Shown in pieces: positions 1 to 7,387 of a stretch of DNA of 17,496 nucleotides (position 1 is the first letter of the stretch; every line of letters begins with the position of its first letter). Source of the stretch: Limiplasma sp964416065 (GTDB lineage Bacteria > Bacillota > Clostridia > Christensenellales > Aristaeellaceae); assembly GCA_964416065.1 (NCBI GenBank), contig CAYQCL010000043.1, positions 1 through 17,496 of the forward strand. The letters run 5' to 3'. The position numbers were made by a program, and so were the translations under genes. Under the pieces are notes generated by a model. That model worked only from the letters and a program-made list of their open reading frames with translations, made no database searches and was not told the DNA's origin.

Positions 1-106
1 CTCCTTTCCCTCGTTGTTTTTTCATCTTTTTTTCTATCGTATTTTGCAACGCGCCAATTTTTTGTGTATGATTTTTGCTGAAAGACTTTCGGTCTTTTTC
101 CAGCCT

Positions 107-589
107 TCAGCCCTGAGGTATGTTGGATTTACCGCTGATCTCGTTCACGTCAAGCCGGAGTACGCATACCGATGCGGTCATATCAGGTGTAAAGCGGAAG
201 TCCTTCCCTGTTTGACGCAGCATAATCGCGGAAAGCGCGCTGGCCTTTTCTGCATCACCCTCCACAATGACGGTCCGCGCCGTCCCCGTGAGGCTGCGAT
301 ATGAGCAGCTGTACATGCAGGCCGCCTTGCCCTCAATCAGGGAAAGCATTTCGTCCATCTCAAAAGCGACGTCGGGATGCGAGAGAAGGCAATCCAGCTT
401 TCGGCCTTGTTTGGCACAATGAAAATAGAGCCTTAATCCCGCGTCATCCCACCGGTAGCCATAGCTCATCGGAACGATATAAAGCCCCGTCTCATCCCGC
501 ATGGCAATTCGGCAAACCTTGCAATGATCCAAAATTCCCCTGATTCCGTCGTCATTAACGACGGCGCGTTCCTTTCGCCTCATTTCCAT
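107..589 (-). CDS. Pyridoxamine 5'-phosphate oxidase-like flavin-binding protein (NimA-type)
   Basis: 160 residues, the usual size for the small split-barrel PPOX-like family that includes the nitroimidazole-resistance protein NimA. Seen: the N-terminal strand pattern ending YIVPMSYGYRW (residues 37-47) and the family-typical segment YFHCAKQGRKLD, with His57 in the cofactor region, followed by a strand and a loop of the SHPDVAFEMD type. These proteins bind FMN (or a related cofactor) and are cytoplasmic; in vivo substrates are mostly unknown. The start codon overlaps the rmuC stop (TGATG), and the GGAGGAAGG ribosome binding site lies in the rmuC end, so the two are translationally coupled. 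A second ATG lies two codons downstream. Drug resistance is not implied by the sequence alone. Family assignment is firm, function open. Confidence 0.85.
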   Translation of the reverse strand: MEMRRKERAVVNDDGIRGILDHCKVCRIAMRDETGLYIVPMSYGYRWDDAGLRLYFHCAKQGRKLDCLLSHPDVAFEMDEMLSLIEGKAACMYSCSYRSLTGTARTVIVEGDAEKASALSAIMLRQTGKDFRFTPDMTASVCVLRLDVNEISGKSNIPQG

Positions 590-1986
590 CAGACGCCTTC
601 CTCCTCCGCCGCGCCAAGGAGCCTTTGCGCCTCCGCGCCCTCAACGGCCTCAACACGACGCAGCTTTTTTTCAATGGTGCGGGTTTTTACAAACGCGGTA
701 TCGATGCTGTCAGTGGCCTGCTGGAGCTTCTCCTGCGTCTTTTGCAGCAGAGTGGCAAAGCTGCCAAAATCGCTTTTGACCGCGCCCAGCAGCTTCCAGA
801 CCTCGGCGGAGCGTTGCTCGATCGCCAGCGTACGGAAGCCCATTTGCAAGCTATTGAGAAGGGCAAGAAGGGTGCTTGGTCCACAGATCAGGATGCGCAG
901 ATCACGCTGAATGGCTTCGACATCCGAGGAATGGCGCATGATTTCGGCGTATAAACCCTCCAGGGGGAGAAACATAACCGCAAAATCCGTCGTATGCGGC
1001 GGAACGATATATTTTCCGATGCGCTTCGCCTCGGTCCGTACAGCCGCCATTAGCGCCTTCTGGGCCGCGTCGATGGCGGTTTGATCGCCGTTCTCCGAGG
1101 CCTCCGCTAACCGTACATAATCCTCCTGAGGAAACTTGCTGTCGATGGGCAGGTAGACCGGCGTGCCGTCCGCGTCGCGTCCGGGCAGACATACCGCATA
1201 TTCGACCCGCTCACTGCTTCCCGGACAGACGGCCACGTTTTGCTGATACTGCGTATCCGTAAGCGCCTGCTCAAGCAGCGCGCCAAGCTGGATTTCCCCC
1301 CAGACCCCGCGCGTCTTTACGTTGCCCAGCATACGCTTTAGGTCACCCACGCCGCTGGCTAGGCTATGTACCTCGCCCAGGGAACGGTAAACCTGCTCAA
1401 GACGCTCACTGACCTGGGAGAAGCTGGCGCTTAAGCGCCTTTCCAATGTCTCGTTAAGCTTTTCATCCACCGTCGAGCGGATCTCCGTCAGCTTTTGAGC
1501 GTTGTCCTCCCGCATCAGACGCAGCCCGTCGTCCACGGCCTTGCGAAGCGCCTCTATGCGCGCCTCGTTTTGGGAAAGGGCGCGCGAAGTGCTGTCTTCT
1601 ATGTGCTGCATGCGCGCCTCGATGCGCTTGAGGCTGTCTTCTGTGATCCGCTGCATGCCCTGCTGGCGCTGGTCAAACGCCTGCGAGGTATCATAGCTCT
1701 GACGGATGAGCGCGTTGACCTGATCGGTCTGCGTGCGGCTGACGCTTCCGAAGGTGCCGACAAGCCCCTCATTCAGCTGGCGCAGGCTATGCGAGACCTC
1801 CTCACGCTGATGATCCAGGTTGCTTTCTATGCTTTCCATCCCGCGTTCCAGCTTCTCTGAGAGCTGCTTGTTCATTCGCATATTTATCCCTCGGGAGCGA
1901 AAAAGCGCAATCAGCATCACAATCAAAAGAAAAAGCATAAGGAGCAAAAGCAGGGACTCTAATGAAAGCTTGCTCCAAAAAGGCAT
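589..1986 (-). CDS. rmuC: DNA recombination protein RmuC homologue
   Basis: About 465 residues. Seen: an N-terminal membrane segment (roughly residues 8-28, rich in Leu, Ile and Val), a long charged coiled-coil region (about 35-200), then the conserved RmuC domain containing GNVKTRGVWGEIQLGALLEQ and YLPIDSKFPQEDY, ending in a second coiled coil. RmuC is a putative nuclease-related protein that limits inversions at short inverted repeats in E. coli; its biochemical activity is not settled. I prefer the ATG at 1986 because AAAGGA is only three bases from the ATG at 1992 but about nine from this one. The gene follows the recR terminator, so it is probably expressed separately or by read-through. 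It overlaps the next gene by one base. Confidence 0.9.
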   Translation of the reverse strand: MPFWSKLSLESLLLLLMLFLLIVMLIALFRSRGINMRMNKQLSEKLERGMESIESNLDHQREEVSHSLRQLNEGLVGTFGSVSRTQTDQVNALIRQSYDTSQAFDQRQQGMQRITEDSLKRIEARMQHIEDSTSRALSQNEARIEALRKAVDDGLRLMREDNAQKLTEIRSTVDEKLNETLERRLSASFSQVSERLEQVYRSLGEVHSLASGVGDLKRMLGNVKTRGVWGEIQLGALLEQALTDTQYQQNVAVCPGSSERVEYAVCLPGRDADGTPVYLPIDSKFPQEDYVRLAEASENGDQTAIDAAQKALMAAVRTEAKRIGKYIVPPHTTDFAVMFLPLEGLYAEIMRHSSDVEAIQRDLRILICGPSTLLALLNSLQMGFRTLAIEQRSAEVWKLLGAVKSDFGSFATLLQKTQEKLQQATDSIDTAFVKTRTIEKKLRRVEAVEGAEAQRLLGAAEEEGV

Positions 1987-2013
1987 AATCATCTATCCTT
2001 TCGTACTTTCCAT

Positions 2014-2043
2014 AAAAAGCCGCCGCAGCATTCTGCGACGGCT
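2014..2043 (-). terminator. Rho-independent terminator after recR
   Basis: On the minus strand, an 11-bp stem (2033-2043 with 2018-2028, one G-U pair, loop of 4) is followed at once by five T. It begins immediately after the recR stop codon and closes the DUF4097-ybaB-recR operon, ahead of rmuC. Confidence 0.85.
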
Positions 2044-2643
2044 TTACATTTCCCTGCGACCCTCCAAAGCCTTGGAAAGCGTGATCTCATCCGCATATTC
2101 CAAATCGCTGCCCACAGGTACGCCGTGCGCGATGCGGGTCACAAGGAGGCCCATGGGCTTGACCATCCGCGCGATATAGGCGGCGGTTGCCTCGCCCTCG
2201 ATATCGGGGTTGGTCGCCAGAATCAGCTCCTTGACGCCAGGATCATTCAGGCGAGCCATTAACTCCTTGATGCGGATATCCTCCGGTCCTATACCCTCCA
2301 TGGGGGAGAGCGTTCCATGCAGTACATGATAGGAACCATGAAACTCATGCATGCGCTCGATCGCGGCCACATCGCGCGGGTCGCGCACAACGCAGATCTG
2401 ACCGTTCTTCCGACGCTCATCCGCACAAATATCGCATAGCACGTCCGTCGCGTAATTCCCACAAACCTCACAATAACGAATGGATTTACGCCCCTGATAA
2501 AGTGCGGCCGCCAGCTCGCGGACATCCTCCAGCGGCATGCTGATGATATGATAGGCCAACCGCTGCGCGCTCTTGCTTCCAATGCCCGGAAGCCTTGAAA
2601 GCTGGGCTACCATACGCGCAATAGGCTCTAGCTGCTGCGCCAT
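2044..2643 (-). CDS. recR: Recombination mediator protein RecR
   Basis: 199 residues, standard RecR length. Seen in order: the helix-hairpin-helix segment SRLPGIGSKSAQRLAYHI (about 16-33); a C4 zinc finger with Cys58, Cys61, Cys70 and Cys73; and a Toprim domain (from about residue 80) ending in a region with LVTRIAHGVPVGSDLEYAD. RecR works with RecF and RecO to load RecA on gapped DNA in the cytoplasm. It starts three bases after the ybaB stop codon, so the two are co-translated. The common neighbour dnaX is absent; a DUF4097 gene takes the upstream place. Confidence 0.97.
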   Translation of the reverse strand: MAQQLEPIARMVAQLSRLPGIGSKSAQRLAYHIISMPLEDVRELAAALYQGRKSIRYCEVCGNYATDVLCDICADERRKNGQICVVRDPRDVAAIERMHEFHGSYHVLHGTLSPMEGIGPEDIRIKELMARLNDPGVKELILATNPDIEGEATAAYIARMVKPMGLLVTRIAHGVPVGSDLEYADEITLSKALEGRREM

Positions 2644-2646
2644 GGC

Positions 2647-2985
2647 TTAGAACATACCGCCCATGCCGGGAGCAAGCTTGGACATTTCGCTGTTGCGGGT
2701 TTCCTCAGCGATGCGCAGAGCCTCGTTGACCGCCGCGAGAATCATGTCTTGGAGCATCTCCACATCCTCGGGATCAACACATTCGGGCTTGATTTCCAGC
2801 GCCTTGAGCTCTTGCTTGCCGGTTACGGTCACCGTAATCATGCCGCCGCCAGCCTGCGCGGTATATTCACGCTCGTCAAGCTCCTCCTGCGCCTTGGTCA
2901 TCTGCTCCTGAAGCTTCTGAGCCTGGCGCATGAGCTGCTGCATATTGGCGCCGCCTCCAAAGCCGTTAAAATGATTCTTCGCCAT
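2647..2985 (-). CDS. ybaB: YbaB/EbfC family nucleoid-associated protein
   Basis: 112 residues. Seen: a Gly/Asn/Gln/Met-rich N-terminus (residues 1-20), the helical stretch LMRQAQKLQEQMTKAQEEL, the central strands YTAQAGGGMITVTVTGKQEL, then IKPECVDPEDVEMLQDMILA and a C-terminal Gly/Met tail. This is the full YbaB/EbfC fold, a small dimeric DNA-binding protein of the nucleoid. AGAGGA lies about nine bases before the ATG. It is 21 bases after the DUF4097 gene and three before recR, the classic ybaB-recR pair. Confidence 0.96.
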   Translation of the reverse strand: MAKNHFNGFGGGANMQQLMRQAQKLQEQMTKAQEELDEREYTAQAGGGMITVTVTGKQELKALEIKPECVDPEDVEMLQDMILAAVNEALRIAEETRNSEMSKLAPGMGGMF

Positions 2986-3006
2986 TCCAGTTCGTCCTCT
3001 CTGTTG

Positions 3007-3753
3007 TTAATCTTTGATGCTGATAAGCTTAAGATCGGCCGAAACACCGGTCACGCGCACCACGGGCAGGCCTTCATCCTCTCGGATGCTTACGCCCTCA
3101 GTCCTCACACGTCCGCTGATGGAGCGCAGGCTCGCGGCCATCTCTTCCACAGGCGCCGTAATCGTGACGTTCCCAGAAACAGCCGTTACCTCCACGCTGT
3201 GGAAGGAACGGGTCATGTTATAGGTCTGCCCGCCGCTTACGCTTGCGCATTTCAGCGTATCCACGCTCAGGGCGTCAAGCGCCGTGTCGCCGCTCACGCT
3301 GCGAACGGTGAGATGGCTGGTTTTGAGCTCCTCACCGCGCGTGTTGCCGCTGACCGTCTTGAGCGCGATCTGCTCTGACGCGCTGAGCCCAACCGCGCGA
3401 AGATCGCCGGTGATGGTCTCCAAAGTTAGCTCGCTGGCGTTAAGCTTGCGTGCACTGAGGAGACCGGATAAAGTCGTGCATTGCACTGCCTTGTTCCATG
3501 CGAGGGGAACGCGAATGCAGATCTGAAGCCAATGGCTTTCAGTGATGTTGAGCGAAAGACCGTATTGCGGCTGCTCGATCAGCAGAACGTCGTCCTTGAC
3601 ATCGATGCGCAGATCATAGACGCTGCCGTCGTCCCCGGCGGCCATGACCTGAACCCGTTCCACATCGGACGCGAAGATCTCAAGCTGCGCCCATGCCAGG
3701 TGAACGACGATCGAGGAAAAATCCTGAATATCGAAGCTTAAATTGCGTTCCAT
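3007..3753 (-). CDS. DUF4097-type beta-strand repeat protein
   Basis: 248 residues without signal peptide or membrane segment. The protein is built of repeating short strands with the recurring pattern SGxxxxxxL...L.xxSVSGD/TVSGNT/AVSGNV/SISGRV (about residues 90-230), typical of the DUF4097 right-handed beta-helix-like proteins (LiaG/YvlB group). Family members are often linked to envelope-stress operons, but no enzyme function is established. A GGAGGG site lies five bases before the ATG, and a good minus-strand promoter lies upstream. It is the first gene of an operon with ybaB and recR, an unusual partner for them. Function here unknown. Confidence 0.8.
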   Translation of the reverse strand: MERNLSFDIQDFSSIVVHLAWAQLEIFASDVERVQVMAAGDDGSVYDLRIDVKDDVLLIEQPQYGLSLNITESHWLQICIRVPLAWNKAVQCTTLSGLLSARKLNASELTLETITGDLRAVGLSASEQIALKTVSGNTRGEELKTSHLTVRSVSGDTALDALSVDTLKCASVSGGQTYNMTRSFHSVEVTAVSGNVTITAPVEEMAASLRSISGRVRTEGVSIREDEGLPVVRVTGVSADLKLISIKD

Positions 3754-3812
3754 AATGGCCCTCCGAAGACGGATGAATTGAGCATCGCGGAGAAGCGCCG
3801 CCTTCTTTTTCT

Positions 3813-3841
3813 ATCATACCTTGTTTTCGGGAAAAAAGCAA
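3813..3841 (-). promoter_or_regulatory. Sigma-A-type promoter of the DUF4097-ybaB-recR operon
   Basis: On the minus strand, TTGCTT (3836-3841) is separated by 17 bases from TATGAT (3813-3818), about 60 bases before the DUF4097 start codon. The fit to the -35/-10 consensus is good, with ideal spacing. Confidence 0.65.
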
Positions 3842-3849
3842 TCAGGGAT

Positions 3850-4506
3850 TCAAAGATCCTTAAGAAAAGTACCGATACGATGCGCAATCAACGCGTGACC
3901 GGCGTCGCTGGGATGCAGACCATCCGGACAGAGGCGCTCGCGGCAGACATCGTTGCGGGGTTGGATTCCACTGGTGGCATAGAGGTCGAGAACCGGAAGA
4001 GCGTAGTACTCGGCGACCTCCATCAGAATTTTGCGATAGGTGCTCAGGGGAGCGACGCTGTGAGGCTTGCGCCCGTCTCCGCGTGGATCATCCTCCTCAA
4101 GGCGGTGGAGCGGGGTCAGGATAACGACCGGCTTGCCGGTATAGCGTTCGAGCAGTCCACGCATCAGATAATGACACGCGCCATAGAAGGTATCGGGCTC
4201 CCGATCGGTAGGCACGCCAAGCGGCGCCTCGCCATGGCCGAAGTCGTTTGTTCCACCAAACACGACCACCGCGTCCGCGTCGGGATCCATTTCTTCGAAA
4301 CGCATGCAGAAATCACGGTCATATGGCTCTTGGGTGATCACCAGCTGACGCGCGATGCGCGAGCCGCCGATACCATAGTTGTTCGCCCGCTTCAGACCAA
4401 ATTCACGGGCTAGGACGTCGGTGAATCGATTTTCCACGCAGGATGCGCCCACGCCCTCGGTAATGCTGTCGCCCAGAAAGTTAATAACGGCACCTTTGAG
4501 CTCCAT
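3850..4506 (-). CDS. SGNH/GDSL hydrolase (probable carbohydrate O-acylesterase)
   Basis: 218 residues from the ATG at 4506, chosen because AGAAGGAGCC precedes it; the longer reading frame would run through a terminator hairpin. Seen: block I FLGDSITEG with nucleophile Ser14, block II glycine in YGIGGSR (44-50), block III GGTND with Asn87, and block V DGLHPS with Asp195 and His198, so the catalytic set is complete. No signal peptide: a cytoplasmic esterase. It is last in the minus-strand sugar locus, after the aldolase terminator, so it may be expressed by read-through at a lower level. By context it could remove O-acetyl groups from an imported acetylated sugar such as O-acetylated sialic acid. 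That substrate is inference; SGNH enzymes are very diverse. Confidence 0.85.
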   Translation of the reverse strand: MELKGAVINFLGDSITEGVGASCVENRFTDVLAREFGLKRANNYGIGGSRIARQLVITQEPYDRDFCMRFEEMDPDADAVVVFGGTNDFGHGEAPLGVPTDREPDTFYGACHYLMRGLLERYTGKPVVILTPLHRLEEDDPRGDGRKPHSVAPLSTYRKILMEVAEYYALPVLDLYATSGIQPRNDVCRERLCPDGLHPSDAGHALIAHRIGTFLKDL

Positions 4507-4548
4507 AATTGTTGGCTCCTTCTGTCTAAAATCATGGGATAGATAAAA

Positions 4549-4582
4549 GGGAAAATGGCGTTGCTGCCAACGCCATTTTCCC
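4549..4582 (-). terminator. Strong rho-independent terminator after the aldolase gene
   Basis: A perfect 15-bp stem (4549-4563 with 4568-4582) with a 4-base loop. In minus-strand reading it is followed by TTTTATCT. It lies between the aldolase stop and the SGNH hydrolase start, so it should end or attenuate the transporter-aldolase transcript before the esterase gene. Confidence 0.85.
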
Positions 4583-4611
4583 ATAGGCGGGGATTGATGT
4601 CAAGCTGTTTA

Positions 4612-5526
4612 TCAGCAGTAGGCCTGGACTGCCTCATCGATCTTTTTGGCACACAGCTCGATCTGGGGCATATCCTCAGGAACGATGGGGGCCAGAGGCG
4701 CGCGCACGCTACCAAGCTTGAGCCCTTCACGCAACTCCATGACCTTCTTCATGACAGCATAGAGGTTGCCGTGGCAGGAACACAGCGCGGAGATGATCTC
4801 GTTTGCCGCATACTGAATCTTGCAGGCCTCTTTCGCTTTATTTGCCATGATCAGCTCGTTCATCTTGAGGTACAATTCGGGCATCACCGCATAGGTGCCG
4901 CCGATGCCGCCGTCCGCGCCGATTGCTCGTCCGGAGACAAACTGCTCGTCAGGGCCGTTAAAGACCACAAAATTTTCCCCGCCCTCCGCCTTGAATACCT
5001 GGATGTCCTGTGTGGGCATAGAGGAATTCTTGACGCCGATCACACGTGGGTTTTTTCGCATTTCACGCAGCAGCCCGACGCTCAACGCGACGCCCGCAAG
5101 CTGGGGAATGTTGTAGATAATGAAATCAGTGTTCGAAGCCGCGTCGGAAATTGCATTCCAATAAGCCGCGATTGCGTGATCCGGAAGATGAAAGTAAATG
5201 GGAGGAATGCTGGCAATGGCATCCACGCCGAGGCCTTCCGCATGAGCGGCAAGCTGGCGACTTTCATGGGTGTTGTTGCACGCCACATGCGCGATGATGG
5301 TGCATTCTCCCTTAACCTCAGTCATGACGGCCTCCAGAATAGCCATGCGCTCTTCCTTCTCAAGGTAAATGCATTCGCCGGAGGAGCCACCCACATACAG
5401 GCCCTTCACACCCTTGTTTACCAAATGGCGGGCGAGAGCGCGCGTGCGCTCCACGCTTACGCTGCCATCATCCTCATAACAGGCATAGAACGCGGGAATC
5501 ACGCCGTGATATTTTTCCAAAAGCAT
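4612..5526 (-). CDS. nanA: N-acetylneuraminate lyase-type aldolase (DapA/NAL superfamily)
   Basis: 304 residues from the ATG at 5526, preceded by AAAGGAG with an 8-base gap; an upstream in-frame ATG has no such site. It is a (beta/alpha)8 class I aldolase. Seen: GGSSGE (46-51) for pyruvate carboxylate binding, Tyr138 in YNIPQLAG, and Schiff-base Lys166 in GVKNSS. The Arg of dihydrodipicolinate synthase (YNVPSRT) is absent, while YNIPxL(A/S)G and NGPDEQF (190-196, matching Asp191/Glu192 of E. coli NanA) favour sialic acid lyase. The position of E. coli Ser208 appears to be Gly210. Predicted reaction: Neu5Ac to ManNAc plus pyruvate, in the cytoplasm. The downstream product fits the epimerase encoded on the other strand. 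A related 2-keto-3-deoxy-acid substrate remains possible. Confidence 0.82.
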   Translation of the reverse strand: MLLEKYHGVIPAFYACYEDDGSVSVERTRALARHLVNKGVKGLYVGGSSGECIYLEKEERMAILEAVMTEVKGECTIIAHVACNNTHESRQLAAHAEGLGVDAIASIPPIYFHLPDHAIAAYWNAISDAASNTDFIIYNIPQLAGVALSVGLLREMRKNPRVIGVKNSSMPTQDIQVFKAEGGENFVVFNGPDEQFVSGRAIGADGGIGGTYAVMPELYLKMNELIMANKAKEACKIQYAANEIISALCSCHGNLYAVMKKVMELREGLKLGSVRAPLAPIVPEDMPQIELCAKKIDEAVQAYC

Positions 5527-5554
5527 TCGCTTTTCTCCTTTCAAGCGGCTTTTC

Positions 5555-6388
5555 TCAGCCCTTCACAGCGCCCATGGTGATGCCGCGCGTGAAGAATTTC
5601 TGGAATACGAGGAAGATAAGGATGATCGGAACGCTGCCCAGCGCCGCGCCGGCCATGATCAGACCGTAATCAGTGCTTAGCTCACTTTGTAGCTTCGCAA
5701 TGCCCAAAGAAATGGTCAGAACGTCCATGTCGTTGAGCATGATAAGCTGGAGGAAATAGTCGTTCCAGGCGGTAATAAAGGTGAAAATTGCCAGCGCACC
5801 GATGCCAGGCTTGATCATCGGGAAAACGATGCTGGTAAAGGTACGCGCCTCGCCCGCGCCGTCAATACGCGCTGCCTCGAGCATCTCGTTAGGGATGTTC
5901 TCGGAGAATTGCTTCATCAGGAACACACCAAAGGGCCAGCCGACGGTGGGAAAGATGACGGCCCAAAGCGTATTATGCAGATTCAAAAACGCCATTTCCT
6001 TAAGCAGTGGGATGAGGATGACTTGCTTGGGAAGCGCCATCGCGCATACAAAGACGCTGAACATAAGCCCGCGCCCCGTAAAGCGCTTCTTGGCCAAGGC
6101 GTATCCTCCCATAGCGGCCGCGACGCAGGTCAGGAGCATACTGATCGCGCAGATGAAAACGGTGTTGAAAATCCACATGCCAGCTGGCTTCTGGAACAGA
6201 CGCACATAGTTGTCCGACGTTGGCTCAAGCGGGAACCAGGTGGGCGTCGCGGCAATGATGGTGCGCGCGTCCTTGAAGGAGCCGGTGATGATCCAGTAAA
6301 GCGGAAAAATCATCAGGACAGCGAGAATGATCAGCAGAATGATGCTGATGACCTTATAGGGAGTGATTTTTTGAACGCTGTGATCCAT
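5555..6388 (-). CDS. Carbohydrate ABC transporter permease, MalG type
   Basis: 277 residues with about six membrane segments, the first at residues 13-37. The permease EAA loop EAARIDGAGEARTFTSIVFP (171-190), which docks on the ATPase, is intact. The N-terminal PLYWIITGSFKD and the C-terminal KFFTRGITMGAVKG are typical of MalG-like permeases of the CUT1 family. An AAGGGGGTG ribosome binding site overlaps the stop of the preceding permease gene. No ATPase gene is in the locus, so a shared MsmX-like ATPase encoded elsewhere is expected. The aldolase gene follows after 28 bases. Confidence 0.93.
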   Translation of the reverse strand: MDHSVQKITPYKVISIILLIILAVLMIFPLYWIITGSFKDARTIIAATPTWFPLEPTSDNYVRLFQKPAGMWIFNTVFICAISMLLTCVAAAMGGYALAKKRFTGRGLMFSVFVCAMALPKQVILIPLLKEMAFLNLHNTLWAVIFPTVGWPFGVFLMKQFSENIPNEMLEAARIDGAGEARTFTSIVFPMIKPGIGALAIFTFITAWNDYFLQLIMLNDMDVLTISLGIAKLQSELSTDYGLIMAGAALGSVPIILIFLVFQKFFTRGITMGAVKG

Positions 6389-6400
6389 ACTGGCACCCCC

Positions 6401-7306
6401 TTAATTTTCGGTCTTGGCGAGGCGGAACTGGAGCGCGCTGAACAGGGCGATGATAACCGCGAGAATTACGCCCATAGCGCTGCCGTAGCCGTAGCGGGAC
6501 AGCTTGAAGGCCTCATAGTAGATATAGTACATGATGGTGCTGGTGGAGTAGTTTGGCCCGCCGGAGGTCAATAGCTGGATCAGCGCGAAGCACTGGAAGC
6601 TGTTGATCGTGGTGATGACCAAAATATAGAGCGTGGTAGGCATGATCTGAGGCCATTTGATGCGCCAGAACACCTGCATGTTGGTCGCACCATCCACCTC
6701 GGCAGCCTCGACCAAGGAATGATCGACATTGCTCAGCGCGGATACGTAGAGGACGATCGGCTGGCCGATGGAGGTAGTGAATAGAATCAGGATGATGCAC
6801 CACAGAGCGGTATCGGCGGAACCGAGCCAATTCAGGTTGCGCGAGATAATGCCCAGCTCCTTGAAGACATAGTTGAGAAGTCCGTAATACGGGTTGAACA
6901 TCCACTTCCAGACCACCGTTACGGCCACGGAGCCGGTGACCACCGGCAGGTAGAAAACGCAGCGGAAGAAGGAGGTATAGACGTCCTTGAGCTTATAGAT
7001 CACCGACGCGACCCAGAGGGAGAACAGGCATACCGTGGGCACGCTCGCAACCACGATGATAATGGTATTGACCAGCGACTTTCCAAAGGTGGCGTCTTGA
7101 AAAAGCTCGATATAGTTGTTCAGGCCGATAAAGGTGAAGTCCGTCATGGTGTAGTTGAACAGACTGGTCACCAGGCACATTCCCATCGGGAAGATGACAA
7201 AGCCAAAGAAGAACAAAAGACTGGGCGCCATGAACAGATAGCCAGCGACGTTCTCACGGCGGCGCGTGGCCTTGAGCTGGCGGGAGATTTGAGCCGTATT
7301 TTGCAC
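6401..7306 (-). CDS. Carbohydrate ABC transporter permease, MalF type
   Basis: 301 residues with a GTG start preceded by AGGGGGG. Seen: six predicted membrane segments, beginning with GYLFMAPSLLFFFGFVIFPM (22-41); the family motif SLFNYTMTDFTFIGLNNY; and the EAA loop EAAEVDGATNMQVFWRIKWP (200-219). It should form the heterodimeric membrane pore with the MalG-type permease 12 bases downstream. A G/C-rich stem-loop separates it from the binding-protein gene, so it is probably made in smaller amounts from the same transcript. Confidence 0.93.
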   Translation of the reverse strand: MQNTAQISRQLKATRRRENVAGYLFMAPSLLFFFGFVIFPMGMCLVTSLFNYTMTDFTFIGLNNYIELFQDATFGKSLVNTIIIVVASVPTVCLFSLWVASVIYKLKDVYTSFFRCVFYLPVVTGSVAVTVVWKWMFNPYYGLLNYVFKELGIISRNLNWLGSADTALWCIILILFTTSIGQPIVLYVSALSNVDHSLVEAAEVDGATNMQVFWRIKWPQIMPTTLYILVITTINSFQCFALIQLLTSGGPNYSTSTIMYYIYYEAFKLSRYGYGSAMGVILAVIIALFSALQFRLAKTEN

Positions 7307-7332
7307 ACAGATTCCCCCCTATACAGCAGAGT

Positions 7333-7361
7333 GCTCCCCCTCCCGCCTGGGGAGGGGGAGC
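7333..7361 (-). other. Intercistronic stem-loop between binding protein and permease genes
   Basis: A perfect, very G/C-rich 12-bp stem (7333-7344 with 7350-7361) with a 5-base loop. In minus-strand reading no T run follows, so it is unlikely to be an ordinary terminator. Such structures after solute-binding-protein genes are known to protect the upstream mRNA from 3' decay, giving more binding protein than permease. That role here is inferred from position. Confidence 0.7.
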
Positions 7362-7387
7362 GCCGAGTTTTCAATGAATATCTGAAA

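Noticed and set aside
80..100. Short hairpin AAAGAC/GTCTTT followed by T on the plus strand, near the end of the NimA-like gene
   Set aside because: The stem is only six pairs, and the T run faces the wrong way for the minus-strand gene; no plus-strand gene precedes it. The rest of 1-106 is T-rich with nothing else visible.
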